DNA from: Hyphomicrobiales bacterium
Lineage (GTDB): Bacteria; Pseudomonadota; Alphaproteobacteria; Rhizobiales; Beijerinckiaceae
Assembly: GCA_027489955.1 (NCBI GenBank)
Contig: JAIXYZ010000011.1
Coordinates: forward strand, 62,001-126,000
Direction of reading: 5' to 3'
DNA length: 64,000 nucleotides
Part shown: one piece after another, positions 17,401 through 26,189 of the stretch
Position numbering within the stretch: the first letter of the stretch is position 1
How the letters are laid out: every line of letters starts with the position of its first letter
Position numbers and translations under genes: made by a program
Notes under the pieces: model-generated
Told to the model about the DNA's origin: nothing
Seen by the model: the letters and a program-made list of their open reading frames with translations, nothing else
Databases searched by the model: none

Positions 17401-19286
17401 TGCGCGTGGCGGGCGTCGGCGACATGTCGGGCGACGTGTTCGGCAACGGCATGCTCCTGTCGCCGGCCCTGAAGCTGGTGGCGGCCTTCGACCACCGCGA
17501 CATCTTCCTCGATCCCGATCCCGATCCGGCCGTGTCCTTCAAGGAGCGCCAGCGGCTGTTCGACCTGCCGCGCTCCAGCTGGCAGGACTACGACACCTCG
17601 CTGATCTCGAAGGGCGGCGGCATATTCCCGCGCTCGGCCAAGTCCCTGGACCTGTCGCCGCAGGTGCGGGACATGCTCGGCATCGCCGCCTCCACCGCGA
17701 CGCCCGCCGAGGTGATGAACGCCATCCTGAAAGCCAAGGTCGATCTGCTCTGGTTCGGCGGCATCGGCACCTATATCCGCTCGTCCGAAGAGAGCGACGA
17801 CCAGGTCGGCGACCGCGCCAACGATGCCATCCGCATCACCGGCGCCGAGGTCGGGGCCAAGGTCATCGGCGAAGGCGCCAATCTGGGCATGACCCAGCGC
17901 GGGCGCATCGAGGCGGCGCGCGCCGGCGTCCGGCTCAACACCGACGCCATCGACAATTCCGCCGGCGTGAACACCTCCGACGTGGAGGTGAACATCAAGA
18001 TCGCCCTGGCGGTCCCGGAGGCGGACGGCCGCCTGAAGCCCGACGACCGCAACGCGCTGCTCGCCTCGATGACCGACGAGGTCGCCGGGCTCGTCCTGCG
18101 CAACAATTACCTTCAGTCCCTGGCGCTCTCCCTGTCCGAGCGGCGCGGCACCGGCGAGACCGGCTTCCTGCGCCAGCTCATGCGGCGGCTGGAGGCGGAA
18201 GGACGGCTGGACCGGGCGGTGGAATTCCTGCCGACCGACCAGCAGATCGCCGAGCGAGACCGCCGCGGCGAGGGCCTGACGCGCCCCGAGATGGCGGTGC
18301 TCCTCGCCTATGCCAAGCTCTCGCTCCACGACGCCCTCGTCGCGAGCTCGGTGCCGGACGAGCCCTATCTCTCCCGCGAGCTCCAGCGCTACTTCCCGGA
18401 AGGGGTGAAGGCCCGCTTCCCCGACGCGGTGGAACACCACCGCCTGCGCCGGGAGATCGTGGCGACGCAGCTCGCCAATGCCCTCGTCAACCGCGGCGGT
18501 CCGGCCGTTGTCTCGCGCCTGATGGACGAGACCGGCGCCGATCCGGCGGCGATCACGCGGGCCTATGCGGCCACAAGGGACGCCTATGACCTGGTGGCGA
18601 TCAACGGCGCCATCGATGCCCTCGACGGGGCCATCGACGGCGCCCGCCAGCTGGAACTCTATGGCGAGGTGCAGAACCTCACGCTGAACCGCCTCGTCTG
18701 GTTCCTGCGCAACACGTCCGGCGACCTGGAGACGGTCGTCGCGCGCTTCCGCAAGGGGATTGCCGAGGTCGCCGCGGCCCTCGACGCCGCTCTCCTGCCC
18801 GACGCCAAGGCGCACCGGGCGTCCGAGCGCGCGCGCTGGGTGGCTGAGGGCGTGCCGGACGCCCTGGCGGCGCGGATCGCCGATCTGCCGGCTCTGTCGG
18901 GAGCGCCCGACATCGTGCTCGTCGCCGCGGAGGCCAGGGCCGACATCGCCACCGTGGCCGCCACCTATTTCGCGGTGGACGCGGCGTTCAAGCTCGGCGC
19001 CCTGGTGGAGCAGGGCCAGGACGTGACGGCGGCGGACTATTACGACCGCCTGGCGCTGGATCGTGCCCTCGGCCAGATCGCGGCGGCGCACCGCCAGCTT
19101 GCCGCGGCGGTCGCCGCCGGCGGGGGCAAGGGCGTGGACGGCGTCGATGCCTGGATCGCGGCCCATGCCGAGGACGTGGACCGCGTCCGCGCCGGCATTG
19201 CGGCAATCGTCGCGTCCGGCCTGACGGTCTCCAAGCTCACCGTGGCCGCGAGCCTCCTGGACGACCTCGCCCGCAGGAACGCCTGA
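14487..19286 (+). CDS. NAD-specific glutamate dehydrogenase, large (~180 kDa) type
   Basis: This 1599-residue enzyme catalyses NAD+-dependent oxidative deamination of glutamate to 2-oxoglutarate and ammonia. Its length and layout match the L-GDH_180 class of Proteobacteria: an N-terminal ~700 residues with ACT-like regulatory segments ([19 protein letters not shown] near residue 88), a catalytic core from about 800 ([20 protein letters not shown], then [17 protein letters not shown] with substrate Lys residues), the nucleotide-binding domain ([19 protein letters not shown]) and a helical C-terminal domain. The ATG at 14487 has GGGAGCG upstream. The class is usually a catabolic enzyme, often allosterically regulated by amino acids. 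The 500-bp leader with terminator-like hairpins suggests transcription may be controlled by attenuation. A hairpin without T-tract follows the stop. Confidence 0.97.
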   Translation: [1599 protein letters not shown]

Positions 19287-19291
19287 GCGCC

Positions 19292-19318
19292 GGGCGAAGC
19301 GGCCCTGTCGCTTCGCCC
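19292..19318. terminator. Hairpin between convergent glutamate dehydrogenase and purH genes
   Basis: A perfect 10-bp stem (GGGCGAAGCG with CGCTTCGCCC) and 7-base loop lies in the 53-bp space between the two stop codons. There is no T-tract on either side, so it may act as an mRNA 3'-end stabiliser or a weak bidirectional stop rather than a classic terminator. Confidence 0.5.
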
Positions 19319-19339
19319 TGCTGCCGGGTTCGCCTCCGG

Positions 19340-20929
19340 CTAGTGCCGGAAGTGGCGGTGGCCCGTCAGGACCATGGCAAGGCCCGCCTCGTCGGCCGCC
19401 TTGATGACCTCGTCGTCGCGCATGGAGCCGCCGGGCTGGATCACGGCGGTGGCGCCGGCTTCCGCGGCGGCCAGCAGCCCGTCCGCGAAGGGGAAGAACG
19501 CATCGGACGCGACGACCGAGCCCTTGGCGAGCGTCTCGGGCAGTCCGGCGGCCTTCGCGGCCTCCGCCGCCTTCCACGCGGCGATGCGGGAGGAATCGAC
19601 ACGGCTCATCTGCCCCGCGCCGATGCCGACGGTGGCGCCGTCCTTCGCATAGACGATGGCGTTCGACTTCACATGCTTGGCGACGCGGAACGCGAAGGTG
19701 AGGTCCGCCAGCTCCGCCGGGGTCGGCGCCCGCTTGGTCACCACCTTGAGGTCCATGTCGTCGACCACGGCATTGTCCCGCCCCTGGGCGAGGAAGCCGC
19801 CCGCGACGGTGCGGATGGCCAGGCCCGGCTGGCGGGGGTCCGGCAGCCCGCCGGTCACCAGGAGCCGCAGGTTCTTCTTCGCCGCGACGATGGCGGCAGC
19901 CTCCTCGGTCGCGTCCGGCGCGATGATCACCTCGGTGAAGATCTCGACGATCTTCCGCGCGGCATCGGCGTCCAGCGTGCGGTTGAGCGCCACGATGCCC
20001 CCGAAGGCCGAGACGGGATCGCAGCGCAGGGCCATCTCGTAGGCCTCCACGAGCGTCTGGCCGACGGCGACGCCGCAGGGATTGGCGTGCTTGATGATCG
20101 CCACGGCCGGATGCAGCGGGTCGAACTCGGCCACCAGCTCGAAGGCGGCGTCGGTGTCGTTGATGTTGTTGTACGAGAGCTGCTTGCCCTGGAGCTGGCG
20201 CGCGGTGGCGACGCCCGGCCGGGCCTCTGCGGTGCGATAGAAGCCGGCGCTCTGGTGCGGGTTCTCGCCATAGCGCAGCGGCTCGCCGATGACGCCGCCC
20301 AAGGCCCGGTAGGTCGGCGTCGCCTCGCCGATGGCGGCGGCGAACCAGTTGGAGATCGCCGCGTCGTAGGCGGCGGTGCGGGCATAGGCCTTCTGGGCCA
20401 GGCGCTTGCGCAGGGTGAGCGTCACCGACCCGGAATGCGCCTCCAGCTCCTCCAGCACCGCGCCATAGTCGGCGACGTCGACCACCACCGCCACGTCGTG
20501 ATGGTTCTTGGCGGCGGCGCGGATCATGGCCGGCCCGCCGATGTCGATGTTCTCGATGCAGTCCTCGTAGGGCGCGCCGCGCGCGATGGTGGCCTCGAAC
20601 GGGTAGAGGTTGACCACGAGCAGGTCGATGGCGCCGATCCCGTGGGCGGCCATCGCCGCCTGGTGCTCCGGATGGGAGCGGATGGCCAGGAGCCCGCCAT
20701 GCACCGCCGGGTGCAGCGTCTTGACCCGGCCGTCCATCATTTCGGGAAAGCCCGTGAGATCGGAGACGTCGCGCACCGCCAGCCCCGCCTCGGCGATGGC
20801 CTTGGCGGTCCCGCCGGTGGAGACCAGCTCCACGCCCCGGGCCGCCAGCGCGCGGGCGAAATCGATGAGGCCCGCCTTGTCGGAGACCGACAGGAGGGCG
20901 CGGGTGACGCGGCGGAGTTCGCTCGGCAT
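19340..20929 (-). CDS. purH: Bifunctional AICAR transformylase / IMP cyclohydrolase
   Basis: The 529-residue enzyme performs the last two steps of IMP synthesis. The N-terminal MGS-like IMP cyclohydrolase domain (residues ~1-150) has [27 protein letters not shown] and the phosphate-binding [16 protein letters not shown]. The C-terminal transformylase domain has [15 protein letters not shown] and the catalytic Lys-His pair in IKHANPCG. Length is standard. It is the last gene of the minus-strand cluster htpX-rsmB-heparinase-like-purH, an order common in Rhizobiales; a 73-bp gap separates it from the heparinase-like gene. Confidence 0.98.
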   Translation of the reverse strand: MPSELRRVTRALLSVSDKAGLIDFARALAARGVELVSTGGTAKAIAEAGLAVRDVSDLTGFPEMMDGRVKTLHPAVHGGLLAIRSHPEHQAAMAAHGIGAIDLLVVNLYPFEATIARGAPYEDCIENIDIGGPAMIRAAAKNHHDVAVVVDVADYGAVLEELEAHSGSVTLTLRKRLAQKAYARTAAYDAAISNWFAAAIGEATPTYRALGGVIGEPLRYGENPHQSAGFYRTAEARPGVATARQLQGKQLSYNNINDTDAAFELVAEFDPLHPAVAIIKHANPCGVAVGQTLVEAYEMALRCDPVSAFGGIVALNRTLDADAARKIVEIFTEVIIAPDATEEAAAIVAAKKNLRLLVTGGLPDPRQPGLAIRTVAGGFLAQGRDNAVVDDMDLKVVTKRAPTPAELADLTFAFRVAKHVKSNAIVYAKDGATVGIGAGQMSRVDSSRIAAWKAAEAAKAAGLPETLAKGSVVASDAFFPFADGLLAAAEAGATAVIQPGGSMRDDEVIKAADEAGLAMVLTGHRHFRH

Positions 20930-21002
20930 GGCTGTTCCGGATGGTGCGGCGCTGAAGGTGGCGCGCGCTTAGCACGGATCGGCAGGCCGGCAAATCCGGC
21001 GC

Positions 21003-22802
21003 TCAGTCCGCTTCGCCGGCGTCCCCAGCCTTGTCGGCCGCCGGCGGCGGCGCCGGCGGCGGCGCCGGCGGAAAGAGATCGGGCTCCCGCGCCGGCTCCC
21101 CGCGCCCCGGCCGGTGCGTGACGTGGCCGATCCGCGCGAACGACCAGCGCACGCGCGTGCCCGCCGCGGCGCGCATCGGCAGCACGATCTGGTCGGTCCT
21201 GCGGATGCCGTCGGTCGCGGCGAAGAACACGCTCTCCTCGATGGCGATGACGGGCGCGTCGGTGTCGAAGCTCCAGGCATCGCCGTTCGGCAGGACGAGC
21301 ATCACGGTCCGGCCGTCGCCGACGCGGCTCGCCCTCACGGACGGATGCAGGTGGAAACGGATCGCGGCATCGACCTCCGATGCCGGCCCTTCGCCGATCA
21401 GGGCATCGCGCCCGTCCAGCCGGTCGCCCGCGCCGGACAGCCGCAGCGCCCGCTCGTGGGCGAGGCCGAAGGGACGGACGTAACCGTCATGGTTCGCCAC
21501 GAGCTCGATGCCGCCTTCGCGCGCGGTGCGGCGCTCGACGCGCACGTCCGTCGGCCCCTCGGCGATGAAGGCCCCGCCGTCTCCGGCGCCGAGCGGCGCG
21601 GCGAAGCGGCTGGAAGAGACATCGCCGATGGCCAGGGTGGAATGGGCCGCGGTGACGCGGGCGAGCCTGCGGTTCGTGGGGCTGGCGCTGCGCGGCACAC
21701 CGCAATTGACCACGATGCGGAACGCACCGGCCGACATCTCGAACGCCAGCGTCCCGGCATGGGCCTCGCGCGACAGGACGGGCGGCGGCGGCGTGCCCGT
21801 ATCCATGATGACCACGGCCGGGCCGGCCTCCATCCGCTCATAGCCGGAATGGGGCGCGTGCTGGATCGCGCTTCCGAGCGTCTCGTCATAGGCGAGCAGC
21901 GTGGCCACCAGGTCCGGATAGGTCAGGCCCATGCCGTTGAACAGGGCCAGCGAGCCGTCGCCGTGGCGGAACATCCGTAGCATCGGCATCATTCGGTCGA
22001 TGGCCCGGCTGAGCTCCGCCGGCATCTCCACCGCCCTGGCGGCGAAGGCCTGCCGAAGCGGCAGGAGATCGGTCAGAAGGTCGACGAGCACCGCCGGGCT
22101 GCGCCCGGCATGGCCGCCGTCGGGGAGGATCTGACGGGCAAGACCGTGATCGAGCGCGCGCATGCCCCGCCGCAGGAATCGGTCCGCGTCCGCCATGCAC
22201 AGGCCGGCAAAGCACAGGGCGATCGCCGCCAGGATCTGCTCCTCGCCCACCAATGAGGGGAGCGCCCGGCCGAGATCGGCGGCGTCCCGGGTCAGGCCCT
22301 TCAGGAAGCGGCGGTAGAATACGTAGTCGGCGTTCTGCAGCACGACGCCGGAATGGCTGAGCATCGACACCAGCCGCCGCGCCGTGACCCGGGCGCGCAG
22401 GCGCGGGGCGGAGCGCGAGCGCACCTGCTGGAGGTAATCAGCCACGAGCGCGCGGGCATTCTCGCTGGCGAGGGCCGTTTCCGCCGCCCGCAGGTGCCGC
22501 AGCCAGGAAAAGCCGTAAAGCACCTCGGCCCAGGCATTGGAGGGCCACTCGGTCTCGAACGGGCTGCGGCCGCCCGTGGAGACCACGCGCCCGGCGAAAC
22601 CGAAATGCCCGCTATAGATGTCGGTCGCGACCGTGGGGTCGCTGGTGCGCAGGTCCGGCGGGACGATAAGCAACCGGTCCGGCGTGCGTCCGCCATAGGG
22701 GCGCAGCGCGCCCACGGCGCGCGCAAGCCCGGCCCGGCCCCGGCGATACGCTTCGCCCAGGGTCACCGGCGCCAGCCGCCAGCGGTCGGCCGCGTTGATC
22801 AA
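21003..22802 (-). CDS. Heparinase II/III family protein
   Basis: The ~599-residue protein has an N-terminal (alpha/alpha) toroid region (WLRHLRAAETALASENARAL, then HGLARQILPDGGHAGRSPA) and a C-terminal beta-sandwich heparinase II/III domain (GYVRPFGLAHERALRLSGAG, then IRFHLHPSVRA). It ends in a Pro/Ala tail of about 25 residues. This branch occurs in nearly all Rhizobiales between rsmB and purH and is not known to act on heparin; a role in cell-surface polysaccharide turnover is plausible. No ATG or GTG fits the expected N-terminus. A TTG at 22802 gives LINAADRWRLAPVTLGEAYR, matching the family start; the next option is a GTG at 22766. An out-of-frame ATG lies at about 22859. Confidence 0.85.
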   Translation of the reverse strand: MINAADRWRLAPVTLGEAYRRGRAGLARAVGALRPYGGRTPDRLLIVPPDLRTSDPTVATDIYSGHFGFAGRVVSTGGRSPFETEWPSNAWAEVLYGFSWLRHLRAAETALASENARALVADYLQQVRSRSAPRLRARVTARRLVSMLSHSGVVLQNADYVFYRRFLKGLTRDAADLGRALPSLVGEEQILAAIALCFAGLCMADADRFLRRGMRALDHGLARQILPDGGHAGRSPAVLVDLLTDLLPLRQAFAARAVEMPAELSRAIDRMMPMLRMFRHGDGSLALFNGMGLTYPDLVATLLAYDETLGSAIQHAPHSGYERMEAGPAVVIMDTGTPPPPVLSREAHAGTLAFEMSAGAFRIVVNCGVPRSASPTNRRLARVTAAHSTLAIGDVSSSRFAAPLGAGDGGAFIAEGPTDVRVERRTAREGGIELVANHDGYVRPFGLAHERALRLSGAGDRLDGRDALIGEGPASEVDAAIRFHLHPSVRASRVGDGRTVMLVLPNGDAWSFDTDAPVIAIEESVFFAATDGIRRTDQIVLPMRAAAGTRVRWSFARIGHVTHRPGRGEPAREPDLFPPAPPPAPPPAADKAGDAGEAD

Positions 22803-22856
22803 TGTCGCATCGCCCCAGGGACCCGGATCCGGCGCCGCGGGGGCGGCGCCGGGGTC

Positions 22857-22862
22857 ATTATA
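22857..22862 (-). promoter_or_regulatory. Possible -10 element (TATAAT) ahead of the heparinase-like gene
   Basis: A perfect minus-strand TATAAT lies between the rsmB stop codon and the heparinase-like gene, 55 bases upstream of the proposed TTG start, in a locally A/T-rich patch. The hexamer 17 bases upstream (AACGTC) is a poor -35, so promoter activity is uncertain. Confidence 0.35.
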
Positions 22863-22888
22863 AAGCGATCCTTTACGTTGACGTTTTC

Positions 22889-24238
22889 TTAATCGTACCG
22901 GACGAGCCGGGCCGCGAAGAACCCGTCCATCCCGCCGCCGCGCGCCAGGTCGGACGGAAGCATGGAGGGAAGCGTCCTCAGATCGCCGTCCGCCGTGACC
23001 GCCCCGGGCAGCCCGCCGATCTCGTCCGCTGACACCGGCAGGCGGCGGAAACCTGAGTTGCGGGAGAGAAAGCGCGCGATCTGCGCCTCGCCCTCCTCCG
23101 GCTCCAGCGAGCAGGTGCAGTAGACGAGCCGCCCGCCCGGTTTCACCAGGCGAGCGGCCTGCGCGAGCAGCCGCTCCTGCAGCGCCGCCAGCTTGGCGAT
23201 GTCGCCCTCGCTCTTCGTCCAGGCCACGTCCGGATGACGCCGCAGCGTTCCCGTCGCGGAACAGGGCGCATCGAGCAGCACCGCGTCGGCGGGCGGCAGG
23301 TCGAGCTCGGCCGCATCCGCGGCGAGAATCTCGGCCGTCAGGTTGAGGCGCGCCAGGTTCTGGCTCACGCGTTCCAGACGCCTGGCGGACCGGTCGACGG
23401 CAATCACCTGCGCACCCGACGCGGCGATCTGCGCCGTCTTGCCCCCGGGGGCCGCGCACAGGTCGAGCACCCGCTCCCCCGGCTTTGGGGCAAGCAGCAG
23501 GACCGGCAGCGCCGCCGCCGCGTCCTGGACCCACCACGCACCTTCCGCGAAGCCCGGCAGCGAGGGGACCGCGCCGCGCACTGTCACGCGCAGGGAGCCG
23601 GTCGGCAGCACGATCGCGTCGAGCGCCTGCGCCCAGCGGGCAGGATCGTTCTTGACGGACAGGTCGAGCGCGGCGCCGCGGGCATGGGCCGCCGCGATGG
23701 CGCGGGCCTGCCCGGACCCGTAGGCCGCCTCCCATCGGGCCGCGAGCCAGGCGGGCGTGTCGTCGGCCAGCGGGTCGCGCGCCGCCAGGATGTCGGCCTT
23801 CTCGGCGGACACGCGCCGGAGCACGGCATTGGCCAGGCCGCCATAGGGCGCCGACCGGTTATCGTCGCGCGTCAGCTGCACGGCGACGTCCACCGCCGCC
23901 CTGTCGGGCACGTCGAGGTCCAGGATCTGGACGGCCGCGGTGATGAGGATGGTCTCCAGCGACCCCGCCTTGGCGGGCATGCCCTTGGGCAGGCGTTCCG
24001 CCAGGGCCCGCCGCAGGGACCCCAGATGGCGGAACGTGGCCGTGGCAATGGCCCGCGCGAGCGAGCCGTCCCGCTCGTCCAGCAGCGCGGCGTCGATCGC
24101 CTGATCCAGGCTCTCGTCCAGCGCCGAGCGGCTTTTCAGCACGTGCTCCACCACCTCGACAGCAAGCCGCCGGACCTTCACGCCCGGCGGTGTCTTGCGT
24201 TTCGAACCCGGTGCGCGGCGCGCCTGCGCCCCGTCCAC
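22889..24238 (-). CDS. rsmB: 16S rRNA m5C methyltransferase, RsmB/NOP2 family
   Basis: The 449-residue protein has an N-terminal NusB-like RNA-binding domain (residues ~20-150: RRLAVEVVEHVLKSRSALDE) and a C-terminal SAM methyltransferase domain. The latter contains LDLCAAPGGKTAQIA, the first catalytic-loop Cys in LLDAPCSATGTLRRHPD and the nucleophilic Cys in VYCTCSLEPEEGE. RsmB methylates C967 of 16S rRNA in E. coli. It starts with GTG at 24238, only three bases after the htpX stop, which indicates translational coupling. A Lys/Arg-rich N-terminal extension of ~20 residues is present. Confidence 0.95.
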   Translation of the reverse strand: MDGAQARRAPGSKRKTPPGVKVRRLAVEVVEHVLKSRSALDESLDQAIDAALLDERDGSLARAIATATFRHLGSLRRALAERLPKGMPAKAGSLETILITAAVQILDLDVPDRAAVDVAVQLTRDDNRSAPYGGLANAVLRRVSAEKADILAARDPLADDTPAWLAARWEAAYGSGQARAIAAAHARGAALDLSVKNDPARWAQALDAIVLPTGSLRVTVRGAVPSLPGFAEGAWWVQDAAAALPVLLLAPKPGERVLDLCAAPGGKTAQIAASGAQVIAVDRSARRLERVSQNLARLNLTAEILAADAAELDLPPADAVLLDAPCSATGTLRRHPDVAWTKSEGDIAKLAALQERLLAQAARLVKPGGRLVYCTCSLEPEEGEAQIARFLSRNSGFRRLPVSADEIGGLPGAVTADGDLRTLPSMLPSDLARGGGMDGFFAARLVRYD

Positions 24239-24241
24239 CGG

Positions 24242-25189
24242 TCAGCCCCACGGGCCGCGGCGGGGATTTCCCGCGCGCGACCAGGGGCTGGAGGCGGGAC
24301 CGGCCGAAAAGCCGCCCGGGCGAGCCGGCGGCTGGCCGGCAAGGCCCGTCTGCCGCGCGAAATCCTCGAGCGCCGCGATGCGGTTGGCCGTCGAGGGATG
24401 CGTCGAGAACAGGTTGTCGAAACCGCCCGCCGTCAGCGGATTGATGATGAACAGCGGGGCCGTGGCCGGATGCCGCTCCGCGTCCTCGTTGGGGATCGCT
24501 TGCACGCCCTGCTCCAGCTTGGCGAGCGCCGACGCCAGCCATAGCGGGTTGCCGCAGATTTCCGCGCCGCTGCGATCGGCGACATATTCGCGCGAGCGGC
24601 TGACGGCGAACTGGATGACCATCGCCGCCATGGGGGCGAGCACCGCCATGAGCAGCGTGCCGATGATGCCGAGCCCGCCATTGTTGCGGTTGCCGCCGCC
24701 GAAGAGCAGGCCGAACTGGGCGATGGCCGAGATGGCGCCTGCAATGGTCGCGGAGACCGTCATCGTCAGCGTGTCGCGATGCTTGATGTGCGCCAGCTCG
24801 TGGGCCATCACGCCCGCAAGCTCCTCGCGGGTCATCATATGGAGAAGGCCCGTCGTCGCGGCGACGGCCGCGTTTTCGGGGTTGCGGCCGGTGGCGAAGG
24901 CGTTGGGCTGGGGATTGTCGATGACGTAGACGCGCGGCATCGGCAGGCCCGCCCGGGCCGCGAGCTGACGCACCATGCCGACGAGCTCGGGCGCCGTCGT
25001 GTCGTCGACCTCCTGCGCGCCGTACGCCGAGAGCGCAAGCTTGTCGGAGTTCCAGTAGGCGAAGACGTTGGTCACGGCCGCGAAGCCGAGCGCCATGAGC
25101 ATGCCGCCCTGCCCGCCGAGCGCGAAGCCGACGACGCCGAACAGGGCCGTGAGCGCCGCCAGCAGAAGGCCGGTCCGCCAGAAGTTCAT
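24242..25189 (-). CDS. htpX: Membrane zinc metalloprotease HtpX
   Basis: The 315-residue M48-family protease has two N-terminal membrane segments (residues ~5-50), the zinc motif HELAH ([13 protein letters not shown]), two more hydrophobic segments at about 145-200 and the third-ligand Glu in SREYVADR. HtpX degrades misfolded membrane proteins. The C-terminal ~35 residues are Gly/Pro/Ser-rich. Two ATGs six bases apart follow GGAGG; the second (25189) has the better spacing and gives [10 protein letters not shown]. It heads the htpX-rsmB unit and is divergent from the DUF1674 gene, with a 116-bp shared upstream region. Confidence 0.96.
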   Translation of the reverse strand: MNFWRTGLLLAALTALFGVVGFALGGQGGMLMALGFAAVTNVFAYWNSDKLALSAYGAQEVDDTTAPELVGMVRQLAARAGLPMPRVYVIDNPQPNAFATGRNPENAAVAATTGLLHMMTREELAGVMAHELAHIKHRDTLTMTVSATIAGAISAIAQFGLLFGGGNRNNGGLGIIGTLLMAVLAPMAAMVIQFAVSRSREYVADRSGAEICGNPLWLASALAKLEQGVQAIPNEDAERHPATAPLFIINPLTAGGFDNLFSTHPSTANRIAALEDFARQTGLAGQPPARPGGFSAGPASSPWSRAGNPRRGPWG

Positions 25190-25305
25190 CCTCATCCTCC
25201 ATGGGAGCCGGCAGAAGCGACCTTCGCCCTGCCCGGACCCGCAAGAACACCCTATATGTGGGGACCGATGCACCCGCCGATCAAGACCGGCCGAAGCGAA
25301 CGACC

Positions 25306-25518
25306 ATGACCGACGAAACCGATCCTCTGCCGCCCGCCCCGCGCCCCCTCACCCCCGCCGCCGCGCGTGCCCTCGCCGAGGCGCAGGCGCGCCGCGAGGC
25401 TGAAGCCGCCGCCGGGGCGAAGGCCGGAACCGCGCCGCGCGAGATCAACGGCAGGCCCGGCCCCGAGCCGGTGCGCTACGGCGACTGGGAGGTCAAGGGC
25501 ATCGCGTCCGACTTCTGA
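25306..25518 (+). CDS. DUF1674 / succinate dehydrogenase assembly factor 4-like protein
   Basis: This 70-residue protein ends in the conserved [19 protein letters not shown] motif of DUF1674, the family of mitochondrial SDHAF4/Sdh8, which helps protect and assemble the flavinated succinate dehydrogenase subunit. The N-terminal half is a Pro/Ala/Glu-rich helix-forming stretch. No sdh genes are in the window. It lies divergent from htpX, an arrangement common in Rhizobiales. The start is the ATG at 25306. Confidence 0.88.
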   Translation: MTDETDPLPPAPRPLTPAAARALAEAQARREAEAAAGAKAGTAPREINGRPGPEPVRYGDWEVKGIASDF

Positions 25519-25612
25519 CGCGCCGCGCATGGATGCACGCATGGCGCGTGTGAAGATTTGCGACGTGTAGGATCATATTCACATAACCGGCGATCCATGC
25601 TATCGAATCGGC

Positions 25613-26137
25613 ATGTCGTCGTTTCGCGTGACCTCCGGAGCCTTGGTCCCCGCGCTCGCGCTTGCCGCGGGCGCGGGGTTCGTTTTCGGCTGGCATGCCC
25701 GCGACGCATCGCTCGCCGTCTCCGCGGCAAGGGCCGCGGTCCCTCCCGTCGAAGCTATTCGCCCGGACACCGCGTCCCTCGCCGCTCCGGGCACATACGA
25801 GGCCGCCGTGCTGCGGATCGTCGATGGCGATACGCTGGAGGCGCGGGTCTCCACATGGCCGGGCCAGAGCGTGGACGTAAAGGTGCGGCTGCGGGGTATC
25901 GATGCACCGGAGATGGACGGCGCCTGCCGGGCCGAGACGGACAGGGCCGAGGCGGCGCGCAGCGCGCTTGCGCAGGTTGCTTCCGGCCCGATCCTGCTTA
26001 CCGACGTCGGGCCCGACCGCTATTACGGCCGCGTCGTCGCCCGGGTCCTGGCAGGCGGCCTCGATGTCGGCGCGGCGCTGCTCCAGGCCGGGCATGCCAG
26101 GCCCTATGGCGGACGCAAGCGCGAAGGCTGGTGCTGA
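25613..26137 (+). CDS. Thermonuclease (SNase-like) family protein with N-terminal anchor
   Basis: The 174-residue protein starts with a hydrophobic segment (GALVPALALAAGAGFVFGWH) that should export or anchor it. The SNase-fold domain follows: VLRIVDGDTLEARV, then VRLRGIDAPEMDGACRAE, then DRYYGRVVARVLAGG, then GAALLQAGHARPY. Many short proteins of this type in alphaproteobacteria keep the fold, so nuclease activity is not guaranteed; the Asp of DGDT and the Arg/Glu pattern are present. A 94-bp, relatively A/T-rich region lies upstream. Confidence 0.88.
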   Translation: MSSFRVTSGALVPALALAAGAGFVFGWHARDASLAVSAARAAVPPVEAIRPDTASLAAPGTYEAAVLRIVDGDTLEARVSTWPGQSVDVKVRLRGIDAPEMDGACRAETDRAEAARSALAQVASGPILLTDVGPDRYYGRVVARVLAGGLDVGAALLQAGHARPYGGRKREGWC

Positions 26138-26189
26138 CGCGTTCGACGCGCTATCGGCTGATGCGAACACGCCAGCGCGGATTTCAGCG

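Noticed and set aside
14160-20993. A minus-strand open frame of about 2277 codons spanning purH and the whole antisense of the glutamate dehydrogenase gene.
   Set aside because: High GC removes stop codons from antisense frames. The dehydrogenase on the plus strand and purH on the minus strand are certain; the extra translation is low-complexity Arg/Gly/Ala/His sequence without domain features.
21035-21072. Repetitive GGC/GCC run at the end of the heparinase-like gene.
   Set aside because: It encodes the Pro/Ala-rich C-terminal tail (PAPPPAPPPA); codon repetition explains it, with no sign of a mobile repeat.
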